From NCBI GenBank assembly GCA_017480195.1, contig JAFVBE010000006.1, positions 1 to 64,000 on the forward strand: 64,000 nucleotides of DNA, given 5' to 3'. A model generated the notes under the pieces. It ran no database searches. It was not told the DNA's origin and worked only from the letters and a program-made list of their open reading frames with translations. The stretch's first letter is position 1. Every line of letters starts with the position of its first letter. Both the position numbers and the translations under genes were made by a program. Source of the stretch: Lachnospiraceae bacterium. GTDB lineage: Bacteria > Bacillota > Clostridia > Lachnospirales > Lachnospiraceae. Below, piece after piece: positions 36,485-45,898 of this stretch.

Positions 36485-37075
36485 ATGAATTATGCAGAAG
36501 TAATAGAATATGTCAGAAAAATGACTGCTGAAAATGGACGACCTTCCAACTATCCTTTCAGAAGTAGATTTGACCATACTATGCGGGTATATAGATGGGC
36601 GATTAAGCTACAGTCAAAGCTTGGTGGTGATTTGGATATCATTGCACTGGCGGCATTGCTGCATGATATAGGCTGGGATTCCGAGAGACCACATGAGGAA
36701 GTTGGTGCAGAGCTTGCAGTGGAGTATTTGGATAGTATCGGAGTTGACCCGCAAATCATAACGCGCGTAGGCGAGATAATTATGATACATGAGGATAAGG
36801 ACACGGAGGCAGAGTTGTCACTTGAATGTAAGATTGTTATGGATGCAGACCTGCTTGATGAGGTTGGAGCCGTAAGTGTTATATGGGATGCGATGGCTAC
36901 AGCGCTTGAGGATGAGGCAAGCTATAAGAAAGCATATTACCGAATTAAGAATTATTATAGAATTAACAAGCCTAAGATTAGAAGATGTAAGACCGATGCT
37001 GCAAGAACAGAATATACGAAGCGTATGCAACTTTTGGAAAGCTATATATTACAATTGGAAAAGGAGCTTTTTTAA
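36485..37075 (+). CDS. HD domain phosphohydrolase
   Basis: The protein has 196 residues. The metal-binding HD pattern is complete: RFDHTMRVYRWA (first histidine), LLHDIGWD (the HD pair) and IHEDKDTE later. Family members hydrolyse phosphate esters, often nucleotides, but the substrate here is not predictable. The start at 36485 is preceded by AGAGGG; an in-frame start at 36452 has no site. It has its own terminator at 37119-37154 and diverges from the aminotransferase gene. Confidence 0.85.
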   Translation: MNYAEVIEYVRKMTAENGRPSNYPFRSRFDHTMRVYRWAIKLQSKLGGDLDIIALAALLHDIGWDSERPHEEVGAELAVEYLDSIGVDPQIITRVGEIIMIHEDKDTEAELSLECKIVMDADLLDEVGAVSVIWDAMATALEDEASYKKAYYRIKNYYRINKPKIRRCKTDAARTEYTKRMQLLESYILQLEKELF

Positions 37076-37118
37076 ACCGACTCGAGCGTAGAAAGAGAAG
37101 GGTAGCACGCCTCAATAA

Positions 37119-37154
37119 AAAGAACCGATTTACTTTTGGTAAATCGGTTCTTTT
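37119..37154. terminator. Bidirectional terminator
   Basis: AAAGAACCGATTTAC and GTAAATCGGTTCTTTT form a 14-15 bp stem with a 5-base loop. T-rich and A-rich flanks allow it to serve the HD gene (plus) and the cellobiose phosphorylase gene (minus). Confidence 0.88.
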
Positions 37155-37175
37155 GCGTTTTAATTTAATTTTTGA

Positions 37176-39626
37176 TTAACCAAGAACAACCTCAACTGTA
37201 TGAGTAGCGCCGTCTCCGATTATCGAGATAACATTGCCTTCTATAGCCTTACCGTCTACAGTTACGCTCTTAACACCCTTTGATACATGGTCAGGATTAG
37301 TAACCTTGATATCATAGGTATCGCCTCTGAACTGTCTTGAAGCAGTAAAGCCATCCCAATCCTTTGGAATAGATGGGTCAATCTTAAGTCCGCCGAAGTC
37401 AGGTATAATACCTAAGATATACTGTGATACTGCTACGAAGTTCCAAGCAGCGGTACCTGTAAGCCATGAGTTCTTAGCTTCACCTGCACGTCCTGCGTCC
37501 TTACCTGCTATCATCTGAGCATATACATAAGGCTCAGTTCTATGTAAGTCTGAGATATCCTCAAGGTAAGCAGGAGCTATACGTGAATACCAGTCATAAG
37601 CCTTGTCGCCCTGTCCTGCATAAGCAGCAGCAGCTATCATCCAAGCGTTGTTGTGACAGAATACACCTGCATTCTCCTTGTAACCTGCAGGATATGTTGA
37701 AATCTCGCCATATTCGATAAAGTATTTGGTAAATGCAGGATTATTAAGTACAAGACCATACTTGCAGCCAAGCTTGTCCTCTACTGCGTCAATAATCTTC
37801 TCTGCATATCCGTCTTCCTTACCGATATCTGACATAATACCGAAGCCCTGTGGCTCGATGAATATTTTACCCTCTTCGCTCTCATTTGAACCAACCTTCT
37901 TGCCGAAGTCGTCATAAGCTCTGATAAACCAGTTGCCATCCCAGCCACTCTCGACAATGTTAGCTCTCATTTTATCTATCTCAGCCTGAGCTGCCTTAGC
38001 TCCCTCTGTATCACCCTTGTATTCGCATAGCTCTACATAAAGTGGTGCAGTATATGTAAAGAGTGTTGCAACAAATAATGACTCTGCAACCTTTGAGTAC
38101 TTATCATCACCATATTTAGGTGAAGTATAAGTCTGGAAGCTTTCACCCGGTACAGATGAGAAACATGAAAGGTTAAGACAATCGTTCCAGTCAGCTCTCA
38201 TGCTAAGTGGAAGTCCATGTGGACCTACATTATTAACTACTCTGTAGAATGACTGCTTTAAGTGATGCATCATAGGCTGTGCAAGCTTCTCGTCATTTCT
38301 GTAAGGAACCATCTCATCGAGGATTGAGTAATCGCCTGTCTCCTTGATATATGCTGCTGTTGAAAGAATCATCCATAATGGGTCGTCTGAGAAGTCACCG
38401 CCAACAGCGTCATTACCCTTCTTGGTAAGAGGCTGATACTGGTGGAAGCATCCGCCGTCCTCAAACTGAGTTGCGGCAAGGTCTAAAATTCTTTCTCTTG
38501 CTCTGTCAGGAATCTGGTGTACGAAACCAAGCAAATCCTGATTAGAATCTCTGAAGCCCATACCACGTCCGATACCGCTCTCGAAGTAAGAAGCGGAACG
38601 CGACATATTAAATGTTACCATACACTGATACTGATTCCAGATATTAACCATACGGTTCATCTTGTCATCAGGTGTATTTACTGAATACTTGGAAAGAAGG
38701 TCATTCCACATAGTCTTGTTAGCTTCAAATGCTGCATCAACCTTCTCTGAAGTATCGAACTTGGCTATCATATCGTAAGCCTTGTCCTTCTTCATAGTAC
38801 CGTCAGCATTCCACTTGTCCTCACCGTTCTCAACATAACCGAGAATGAAGATAAGGTCCTTGCTCTCGCCAGGATTAAGAGTGATATTAATGCTGTGTGA
38901 TGCGATAGGCGACCATCCGTCAGCCTTTGAATTATTTGACTTGCCATTTACTACTGCATCCGGCTTATCAAATCCGTTATATAATCCCATAAATGATTCG
39001 CGGTCACAATCATAACCGTCTATTTCGGAATTAACTGTGTAGAATGCAAAGTGGTCACGACGCTCTTTGTACTCTGTCTTGTGGAATAATGTTGAACCTT
39101 CAACTTCAACCTCACCTGTGTTGAAGTTTCTCTGGAAGTTCGTTGAATCATCTTCTGCATTCCATAAGCACCACTCAAGGAATGAGAAAAGTGTAAATGT
39201 CTTCTTAGTTGTTGCTTCGTTTGTAAGAACTACCTTCTGAATCTCGCCCTGATAATTCTGTGGAACGAAGAATGTTATCTCTGCCTTAAGTCCGTTGCTC
39301 TTGCCTGTGATAACAGTGTAACCCATACCATGACGGCATTGATAAAACTCAAGCTCCTTCTTAACAGGTGACCAGCCCGGTGACCAGATATCTCCATCTT
39401 CGTTTATGTAGAAATAACGTCCGCCCATGTCAACCGGTACATTGTTATAACGATATCTTGTAATTCTTCTAAGACGAGCATCTTTGTAGAAGTGGTAACC
39501 TCCTGCTGTGTTAGAAATCAGAGAAAAGAAATCCTGTGTTCCAAGGTAGTTAATCCAAGGATAAGGAGTTCTTGGTGATGTGATGACATATTCTTTGTTT
39601 TCGTCATCAAAGTAACCAAATTTCAT
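37176..39626 (-). CDS. Cellobiose phosphorylase (GH94)
   Basis: This cytoplasmic enzyme splits cellobiose with phosphate into glucose and glucose-1-phosphate. The protein has 816 residues, the family's normal size. The catalytic loop is [18 protein letters not shown] with the acid in the RDSNQD stretch (Asp360 to Asp364). The opening [15 protein letters not shown] and the segment [19 protein letters not shown] are typical of cellobiose rather than chitobiose or cellodextrin enzymes. The start at 39626 follows AAGGAAGG; the longer frame adds 32 hydrophobic residues from the untranslated leader. An aldose-epimerase-like gene lies just upstream, separated by a terminator. Confidence 0.9.
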   Translation of the reverse strand: MKFGYFDDENKEYVITSPRTPYPWINYLGTQDFFSLISNTAGGYHFYKDARLRRITRYRYNNVPVDMGGRYFYINEDGDIWSPGWSPVKKELEFYQCRHGMGYTVITGKSNGLKAEITFFVPQNYQGEIQKVVLTNEATTKKTFTLFSFLEWCLWNAEDDSTNFQRNFNTGEVEVEGSTLFHKTEYKERRDHFAFYTVNSEIDGYDCDRESFMGLYNGFDKPDAVVNGKSNNSKADGWSPIASHSINITLNPGESKDLIFILGYVENGEDKWNADGTMKKDKAYDMIAKFDTSEKVDAAFEANKTMWNDLLSKYSVNTPDDKMNRMVNIWNQYQCMVTFNMSRSASYFESGIGRGMGFRDSNQDLLGFVHQIPDRARERILDLAATQFEDGGCFHQYQPLTKKGNDAVGGDFSDDPLWMILSTAAYIKETGDYSILDEMVPYRNDEKLAQPMMHHLKQSFYRVVNNVGPHGLPLSMRADWNDCLNLSCFSSVPGESFQTYTSPKYGDDKYSKVAESLFVATLFTYTAPLYVELCEYKGDTEGAKAAQAEIDKMRANIVESGWDGNWFIRAYDDFGKKVGSNESEEGKIFIEPQGFGIMSDIGKEDGYAEKIIDAVEDKLGCKYGLVLNNPAFTKYFIEYGEISTYPAGYKENAGVFCHNNAWMIAAAAYAGQGDKAYDWYSRIAPAYLEDISDLHRTEPYVYAQMIAGKDAGRAGEAKNSWLTGTAAWNFVAVSQYILGIIPDFGGLKIDPSIPKDWDGFTASRQFRGDTYDIKVTNPDHVSKGVKSVTVDGKAIEGNVISIIGDGATHTVEVVLG

Positions 39627-39749
39627 GTAGTATACCTTCCTTTCATAAAACGCTATCACCATTATATAATAAAAGTGCATAAAAGACAATAAAAAATCTC
39701 GGAAATAAAGTACAAAATACACAATATAATTGATATGCGAAAAATAAAA

Positions 39750-39787
39750 GACAAGTGAAACATATGCTTACATACATTTCACTTGTC
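39750..39787 (-). terminator. Terminator after the aldose-epimerase-like gene
   Basis: GACAAGTGAAA and TTTCACTTGTC form an 11-bp perfect stem. On the minus strand it is followed by TTTTATTTTT. It would separate the epimerase transcript from cellobiose phosphorylase. Confidence 0.8.
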
Positions 39788-39809
39788 CTTTTGTTTTTGT
39801 ATGTTTCAA

Positions 39810-40811
39810 TTATACAGTATATATACGTTCAGTCAGTGTCTTTGACTCGCCCGGACTAAGTTCTACATATCCTGTTTCTTCATCTGGTATAGGAAGATTT
39901 GGTGCATCTATTATCCAGGTACAAGGCTCCGGACAGAAGTATCCTTTGTCGCCGTGGTCATTCCAGATAACCCAGAACTTGAAGTCTTTGCATACCTCAT
40001 ATATAATCTTCTTGCCGGTCTTCACATCCGATACAAGAGCACCATAGAATGGCTTATCATCCATTACACCCTCCTCGGCGAAGAATACATCATTATCTAT
40101 ATCGTGCTGTACAGGTATCATGGAGCCTGTAATGTACTGCTTATCATGGTTATCAAAGGAGAGGAATTCGCCCGTAGGTATACAGTGTTTGTCAAGCTCC
40201 CACTTTTCTCCGACAGGTACATATAACCTTACATCCAGACCGTCCCCGTCAGGTGTAAAAGGTCCATTTATTGCTGTATGATTACATACACCGAATGGAA
40301 GCTGCTTTGAAGAAGTGTTTGTCATAGTGAATTCATAATGCATACCATTGTCATTTAACTTAAATGTGAATTCCGCTTTAAAGCTTACCGGAAATGTCTC
40401 AAAGAATTCATCATTTTCATCATATATATACTCGGTTTTTGCTATTGCGCTGCTTCCGTCTACAGCAGCACTTACGATGGAATGCTCGCGCTTGTGGAGA
40501 AATCCGTGTAAGTGATTGCCAAGAGGATCATTTATAGGAAAATGATAAGTGGCATCTGAAACTTTAAGCACACCATTTGATAATCTGTTGTGAAGATAAA
40601 GTGTCGGCATACCATAGACCTCGGGAGATGCCTTTAACTCCTCAATGGTGAGATCTTCATCATTTCTGAATATATCAATATCAGCCTCGGTATCTTGCAT
40701 GCGTAATATATTGCTGCCTAAGAAAGGTGCGATGACAGCTTTGTATTTTCCGGCCGTTAATTCAATTACTTCTTTCCCTTTATAATCGACTACATTGGCT
40801 GTATAACTCAT
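39810..40811 (-). CDS. Aldose 1-epimerase family protein
   Basis: The protein has 333 residues and the galactose-mutarotase fold. HLHGFLHKREHS (about residue 100) and FGVCNHTAING (about 175) supply the conserved histidines, and the final acidic residue is probably in FCPEPCTWIIDAPN. It may interconvert anomers of a sugar released by the neighbouring cellobiose phosphorylase. The sequence differs from classical GalM and may act on another sugar or a sugar phosphate. AAAGGAGG lies 9 bases before the ATG at 40811; the longer frame to 40889 has no site. Confidence 0.82.
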   Translation of the reverse strand: MSYTANVVDYKGKEVIELTAGKYKAVIAPFLGSNILRMQDTEADIDIFRNDEDLTIEELKASPEVYGMPTLYLHNRLSNGVLKVSDATYHFPINDPLGNHLHGFLHKREHSIVSAAVDGSSAIAKTEYIYDENDEFFETFPVSFKAEFTFKLNDNGMHYEFTMTNTSSKQLPFGVCNHTAINGPFTPDGDGLDVRLYVPVGEKWELDKHCIPTGEFLSFDNHDKQYITGSMIPVQHDIDNDVFFAEEGVMDDKPFYGALVSDVKTGKKIIYEVCKDFKFWVIWNDHGDKGYFCPEPCTWIIDAPNLPIPDEETGYVELSPGESKTLTERIYTV

Positions 40812-41042
40812 AGCTTCTAATCCTCCTTTATGCTTTTCTTCAAAAACTTGTGTATTATGATACCACAATAAGACGAGCCAAGCAAGCACAAAGTGCTTAT
40901 TTTGCGAGACAATGTGATAACGAACGCTTTGCGGTTACTATCAAATATTGCAGCTTTTAAATCAGCAAATACTATTAAATATTTTTTCCTTTTGTAACAT
41001 AAATTATATGAAATGAGTATATTAATTATGTGTTAAATCTTA

Positions 41043-41172
41043 AAGCAATGCAGTCCGCATAATCTACCATATATTGATTGATGAACTTATAGAACACAAG
41101 GAAACTTTCCATCTATATGGCAGGATTCTCCTTCGTGATATGATAATATACCGGAAAAATGGACTGCTTCAA
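41043..41172. repeat. Degenerate inverted repeat in a 437-base spacer
   Basis: GCAGTCC (about 41050) and GGACTGC (about 41161) are inverted, and segments further in (CC..TATATT.AT) still match loosely. Outside it, the spacer 40812-41248 holds a small AAGCAC/GTGCTT hairpin near 40884 and a terminator at 41177, and nothing else I can support. Confidence 0.4.
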
Positions 41173-41176
41173 ATAA

Positions 41177-41205
41177 AAAGAGCCGACATGAAAAATCGGC
41201 TCTTT
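41177..41205 (-). terminator. Terminator of the Ig-like protein gene
   Basis: AAAGAGCCGA and TCGGCTCTTT form a perfect 10-bp stem with a 9-base loop. On the minus strand it is followed by TTTATTTG. It lies 44 bases after the stop of the gene at 41249. Confidence 0.82.
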
Positions 41206-41248
41206 GTCTTTTATTGAATAATTTATCCTATATCTGTCAATCATAATC

Positions 41249-41599
41249 CTATGAATCTGAAAAAGCAAATTTGATTTTTACAGGTTCACGAAGCGACTGA
41301 CCACCGCGGGATTTTACCCTCGTAGTAATGTTAAGATGGTAACTGTTGTTAGGAGCGTAAGCCTCCATTGGTTCGACCTCGATAACCTCCTTTTGCACAT
41401 CATATCTTATATATGTCTGCAGCTTGTGGTCCTCGGAATCCGTCACATACATTGTATCGGAGTTGACAGTCTTAGGGTCCAAAGGAATATTAAATTGTAC
41501 ACGCCATACAAAATTGCCTGTCTTGAATTTTAAATCCTGCTTAACCTTGTTGGAAAGATAAGAAGGAACTTCGTCTATATCAAGTAATTTTTTAGCCAT
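41249..41599 (-). CDS. Single SbsA-type Ig-like domain protein without signal peptide
   Basis: The protein has 116 residues. From about residue 28 it reads like one bacterial Ig-like (SbsA/Big_5) domain: VWRVQFNIPLDPKTVNSDTMYVTDSEDHKL, then EVIEVEPMEAYAPNNSYHLNIT and GQSLREPVKIKF. Such domains normally occur in exported proteins as one of several repeats. Here there is no signal peptide, no membrane helix and no other domain, so the product should stay in the cytoplasm. GAGAGG lies 7 bases before the ATG. The role is unknown. Confidence 0.7.
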   Translation of the reverse strand: MAKKLLDIDEVPSYLSNKVKQDLKFKTGNFVWRVQFNIPLDPKTVNSDTMYVTDSEDHKLQTYIRYDVQKEVIEVEPMEAYAPNNSYHLNITTRVKSRGGQSLREPVKIKFAFSDS

Positions 41600-41811
41600 A
41601 ACGCACCTCTCATTTATTCCATATTAAAACTAAACTTAATTGTAGCACAAGAAAAAAATTAACACAAGATTTTATTAATACATAGTTGGATATTTTAGAA
41701 CTGTTCGCTATGAATATAACTTTTTGTAGAATTTTGTAAATAAATTGTATACGACACCTACTGTTTGAATTATTACAAAAGTGTTACAAAAATGTTAGGA
41801 GATGATTAAAA

Positions 41812-42588
41812 ATGAAAAAATTATTTAACAAATCCTACAAAGGAAGAATAAGAATGTTCGTATTTGTTACATTGGCATTAACCTTAGCGGTTCTGATATA
41901 TAATGGCGAAAGCTTATATATATCACATGGAGAGGAGAATGTTGTTGAAGTTTCTAATTCCAATCCTGTATTAACAGGTACATCAACCCAGATTTACAAG
42001 TATGTAAATCCATACTATGCCGAATGCGAATATATCTATGATGATACAATGTATGAGGACGAGGTGGAAATAACACAGGAGGAACAAGCGGGAACTAAAG
42101 AAACTACAGTCGTTGAAACCTTCTATAATGGAGAGATACAGGAGAGGAAGATGCTTGACAGCGAAATTATAGATGAGGCAGTACCAAGGGTGGTACATAT
42201 AGGTACAAAGGAGCGGCCACTCTATATTCTGCCGGTAGAAAATTATATATTGTCGTCAGGCTTTGGACCAAGATGGGGCACAAATCACAACGGTATAGAT
42301 ATGGCAGTGCCGACGGGGACAGAGGTTATGGCTTCTGCAGATGGTATAGTTATCCAGTCGGGCTGGAACGGCGGCTACGGAATAAGCGTCTATATAGACC
42401 ACGAAAATGGTGTTATAACCAGATACGGTCATATGAGCCAGACACTTGTCTCTGTCGGACAGAGGGTATCTCAGGGAGATATAATCGGTCTGTCAGGAAG
42501 CACGGGAGACAGCACAGGCCCGCATGTGCATTTTGAGATGAGGGAAGATGGTGCAGCTTTTGATCCGATAAGATATGTAAATTATTAG
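41812..42588 (+). CDS. Membrane-anchored M23 peptidase with G5-like domain
   Basis: This envelope protein has 258 residues. A membrane helix (about 14-34) anchors it, an acidic region and a short G5-like beta segment (TTVVETFYNGEIQERKML) follow, and the last 110 residues form a LytM/M23 peptidase. The zinc ligands are present in NHNGIDMAV and HVHFEMR, and RYGHMSQ supplies the catalytic histidine. It may cut peptide cross-links in peptidoglycan. TTAGGAGAT lies before the ATG. It is the first gene upstream of the flagellar group, 74 bases before the DUF6240 gene, so a role in flagellar assembly through the wall is possible. Confidence 0.88.
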   Translation: MKKLFNKSYKGRIRMFVFVTLALTLAVLIYNGESLYISHGEENVVEVSNSNPVLTGTSTQIYKYVNPYYAECEYIYDDTMYEDEVEITQEEQAGTKETTVVETFYNGEIQERKMLDSEIIDEAVPRVVHIGTKERPLYILPVENYILSSGFGPRWGTNHNGIDMAVPTGTEVMASADGIVIQSGWNGGYGISVYIDHENGVITRYGHMSQTLVSVGQRVSQGDIIGLSGSTGDSTGPHVHFEMREDGAAFDPIRYVNY

Positions 42589-42662
42589 TTCGTAAAAAGT
42601 TTAGAAAAACACCTTGGACACCGATAAAGTAATTAGAAAAATATTTAAAGGTCGGGTGTTAT

Positions 42663-45600
42663 ATGAGTCAGATAATAGATAATCTTAATGATAAGGTAAA
42701 TCAGCTTCCATACGGAAATGGTATAAATGCTTCGGGAGCAAAGGCTTCTCATACTCAGGGTGCGTCTTCTTCCAAGGATGTGGACGAACTGCTGGGGTAT
42801 AAGTTTTCTCGTGCCAATAAGAATGATAGCTATCTTGAGAATACTACCATGAAGAATTTTCAGGAGTATATGCAGAACAGACAGGAGAAGGCTAAGGAAG
42901 CAGGTATAGATTCCGAGTCTGAAGAAGCCAAGGAAAAAGAAAATGAGAAAGAGGTTGCAAGAAATCTCTCCTCAGAAGAGATAAAGAAGCTTAAGCTTAT
43001 GGGTGTTGATGTAGAGGGGGCAAGCATGTCGGACTTGCTCGGTATGGTTAATACTATGCGTCATAATGAGCACAAGGACGAGCTTGGTGCTATAATGGCA
43101 GAGATTGCATTTTCCGAGGGAGATACCTCAGGTATGACAGTCATCGGCGGAACTACCAAAGTCGGTGGTGTCGAGGTTGATATAGATGTCGCAGCAGTAA
43201 GTGAAGCTAAGGCTGAGCAGGATGCTGACGGTAATGTTGAGAATGATATAGAAAAAAATCTCAAGAAATCCATTGATTTTGATGAAAAAAATATTTCGGA
43301 AAATATAAATGAAACGAAGAAGCTTAATGCAGATAACTTTACTTTGGATAATAAAGAGATATTATATCTCTTACATAATGATATGCCTGTAAATGAGGAT
43401 AATCTCTACAAGGCTCATTACAGCGGAACGGTAGTTTCCGATGCGAATATATCCGATAAGGATTTTTCTGAGATGAAGCCTCAGATTAAGAAGCTTATAG
43501 AACAGGCCGGTTATGAGGCGGATGATGAGCATCTAAATGACGCAAAGCTTCTTATTAATAATGACATACCTGTTACTACAGATAATATAAGAAGATATGA
43601 GAATTTAAAATCTTCCGTCGGACACGACATATCGGAAATTAATATGTCAGACTATGATAATGATATATATGCAGCGGCAGAGAAGCTTATGTCGGATGTT
43701 GAGAAGGTAAGCCCTGAGCTGGTAGAAGAGATGGTTAAGGATGGCAGGGAGGTAACGATTGCCTCTGCTGTAAATAATATTGATAATTATGACATTGCCG
43801 GTGTAATTAGAACAAATGATACGGTAAGTGGATATAAAAATAATGAAGCTGTATCAGAGTATGACGAATTACGAAGTCCTGTTGATGAGGCTGCGCCTGA
43901 TGTAAAATCAATTACAGCCAGAAGACAGATTGAAGAGATAAGACTTTCAATGACCATGGAGGTCGCTGTCCGTATGACAAGTCTGGATGTGAATGTTGAT
44001 ACGAGAGAGCTGTCTAAGGTTGTAAATCTCTTAAGAGATGTTGAGAGACAACTTTTAAGAAGTGCTTTTAAGAATACGGGTGTTTCACCAAGTGATGACA
44101 ATCTTCTTACATATAACGAGATAGTAAATAAGGTCAATGATATAGCTGAGGCTCCGGCAAGGATACTTGGAACACCGCTTATGAACGGTGGAGCATTTAG
44201 CATCAATTCACTTCATGTATCCGCTGTATCAGAGAGTATATCTATATCTGCCGAGGCAGATGAGACAGGAATTACATCTGCTTCCGTAAGCTATGAAAAG
44301 GTCGTAAAAAGCTACGAGGCAGTCGGTACTGCACCAAGGTATGATATGGGTGACAGCATAAGCAAGGCGTTTAATAATGTTGATGATATATTAGAAAGCA
44401 TGGAACTGCCGGTTAATAGCGAGACACAGCGCGCAGTAAGAATATTAGGATATAATCAGCTTGAGATTACCGAGAGCAATATAACAGAGGTAATGAACTA
44501 TGACAGACAGGTTAATGAACTTATAAATAACCTGTATCCTGAGGCGGTTCTCGGACTTATCAGGGATAATATCAATCCGCTTGATGCTTCTATTGAGGAC
44601 TTGAATAAGACTATAAGGAACAAGAAATATAATGAGGGCGTATCGGACGCAGAAGACTTTGCCACATACCTTAGAGATATGGAGAGCAAGGGCGAGGTAA
44701 GCAGCGAGGAGAGAGAAAGCTACATAGGCATATATCGTATGATGAACAAGCTTGCGAAATCCGGTGACAGAGAAGCAGGATGGCTTTTTGCCAATAGTTC
44801 GAGGCTTACGGTAAGAAATCTTCTGTCAGCTATGAGAAGCCGCAGGAGTACAGGTGTGGATGTGTCGGTAGATGATGACTTCGGTATGCTTGCTGATATT
44901 AACAGATATGGTACAAGGATAGATGAGCAGATTGAGAGCGCATTTAACAGTGAGCCTGATATGGCACCTGATTCATCTTCTGACATTGAGCAGGATATAG
45001 CAAGCTTTGAAAATCTGAATGAGAATGTAGAAGAATTTATAAGAGAAAATAATATAGAGTACAGTATGGTTAATGCTTTCGCAGTTGATACGATGCTTAA
45101 TACTCCGGGCGGTATATATCAGATGGTGTCGGAGATCATGTCAGGGCTTAAATTCAATACGAATGTTAAGGATGATGCTATAGATGAAGAGACTGAGCGT
45201 ATGACGGATTCCATGACAGGCGAAGAAGTGGTCGTTAATCCTGCTGATTTCTCACAGGATTCTATCTTGGAGGCTTTGCGTGGCAGTGAGGAAATGTCAT
45301 TAAAATATGAAGATTTACGAAATCAGATTACAGAGATGATGTATCAGTTCAGCTTCTCAGGAGAGCTTACAGGTAAGGATATAGCTTCTATAAAAACCAT
45401 AAACGCCGGTTTTAACATTATGAGTAGTATGGCGAGAAATTCATACTATCAGATACCTGTCGAGACAAGAGACGGTATAAATGTAATTAACTTAAGCATA
45501 GAGCATAATGCCGAAAGACGGGGCACGATAAATATGAGCATGTCTGATACACAATTAGGAAGCTTGAGTGCGGATATCAGAGTTTCTTCAAATGGAAGCA

Positions 45601-45830
45601 TGTACGGACATATAGTTAGTGATACCAGTGAGGGCAACAGCTTCCTTAATTCGGTTCAGATTACAACAGAATTTAAGAGCTTATTAGGCAGGGCAGGATA
45701 TAATACGGACAATGTTGAGTTCGGTACGATATCAGCAGCTTATTCAGGAGAGTTCAATGCGGCTGACGAGAAATTGCTGTATGAGGCAGCAGTAACATTA
45801 GTTCAGAGTATAGGCAGTATAAGTGGTTAA
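42663..45830 (+). CDS. DUF6240-like protein with FliK-like C-terminal domain
   Basis: The protein has 1055 acidic residues, no signal peptide and no membrane helix. The middle contains recurring helical units with the pattern N-(D/N)-(M/I)-P-V-x-x-D-N-(L/I), for example HNDMPVNEDNL and NNDIPVTTDNI, and a later looser unit NQLEITESNI. The last 120 residues (INLSIEHNAERRGTINMSMS, LGSLSADIRVSSNGSMYG, FLNSVQITTEFKSLLGRAGY) follow the pattern of the FliK hook-length C-terminal domain. Proteins of this kind, annotated DUF6240, are known to me in flagellated Lachnospiraceae. It is followed after 68 bases by flagellin. A hook-length ruler or export-substrate role is a hypothesis. Confidence 0.72.
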   Translation: MSQIIDNLNDKVNQLPYGNGINASGAKASHTQGASSSKDVDELLGYKFSRANKNDSYLENTTMKNFQEYMQNRQEKAKEAGIDSESEEAKEKENEKEVARNLSSEEIKKLKLMGVDVEGASMSDLLGMVNTMRHNEHKDELGAIMAEIAFSEGDTSGMTVIGGTTKVGGVEVDIDVAAVSEAKAEQDADGNVENDIEKNLKKSIDFDEKNISENINETKKLNADNFTLDNKEILYLLHNDMPVNEDNLYKAHYSGTVVSDANISDKDFSEMKPQIKKLIEQAGYEADDEHLNDAKLLINNDIPVTTDNIRRYENLKSSVGHDISEINMSDYDNDIYAAAEKLMSDVEKVSPELVEEMVKDGREVTIASAVNNIDNYDIAGVIRTNDTVSGYKNNEAVSEYDELRSPVDEAAPDVKSITARRQIEEIRLSMTMEVAVRMTSLDVNVDTRELSKVVNLLRDVERQLLRSAFKNTGVSPSDDNLLTYNEIVNKVNDIAEAPARILGTPLMNGGAFSINSLHVSAVSESISISAEADETGITSASVSYEKVVKSYEAVGTAPRYDMGDSISKAFNNVDDILESMELPVNSETQRAVRILGYNQLEITESNITEVMNYDRQVNELINNLYPEAVLGLIRDNINPLDASIEDLNKTIRNKKYNEGVSDAEDFATYLRDMESKGEVSSEERESYIGIYRMMNKLAKSGDREAGWLFANSSRLTVRNLLSAMRSRRSTGVDVSVDDDFGMLADINRYGTRIDEQIESAFNSEPDMAPDSSSDIEQDIASFENLNENVEEFIRENNIEYSMVNAFAVDTMLNTPGGIYQMVSEIMSGLKFNTNVKDDAIDEETERMTDSMTGEEVVVNPADFSQDSILEALRGSEEMSLKYEDLRNQITEMMYQFSFSGELTGKDIASIKTINAGFNIMSSMARNSYYQIPVETRDGINVINLSIEHNAERRGTINMSMSDTQLGSLSADIRVSSNGSMYGHIVSDTSEGNSFLNSVQITTEFKSLLGRAGYNTDNVEFGTISAAYSGEFNAADEKLLYEAAVTLVQSIGSISG

Positions 45831-45898
45831 TAAAAGTTATAATTGAACCGATAAAACATATAGATTAAGAAGTTCGGAAAGCTACGGAGGTAATAAAT

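Noticed and set aside
42663..45830. DUF6240-like protein as a surface adhesin
   Set aside because: It has no signal peptide, anchor or sorting motif and lies within a flagellar gene group.
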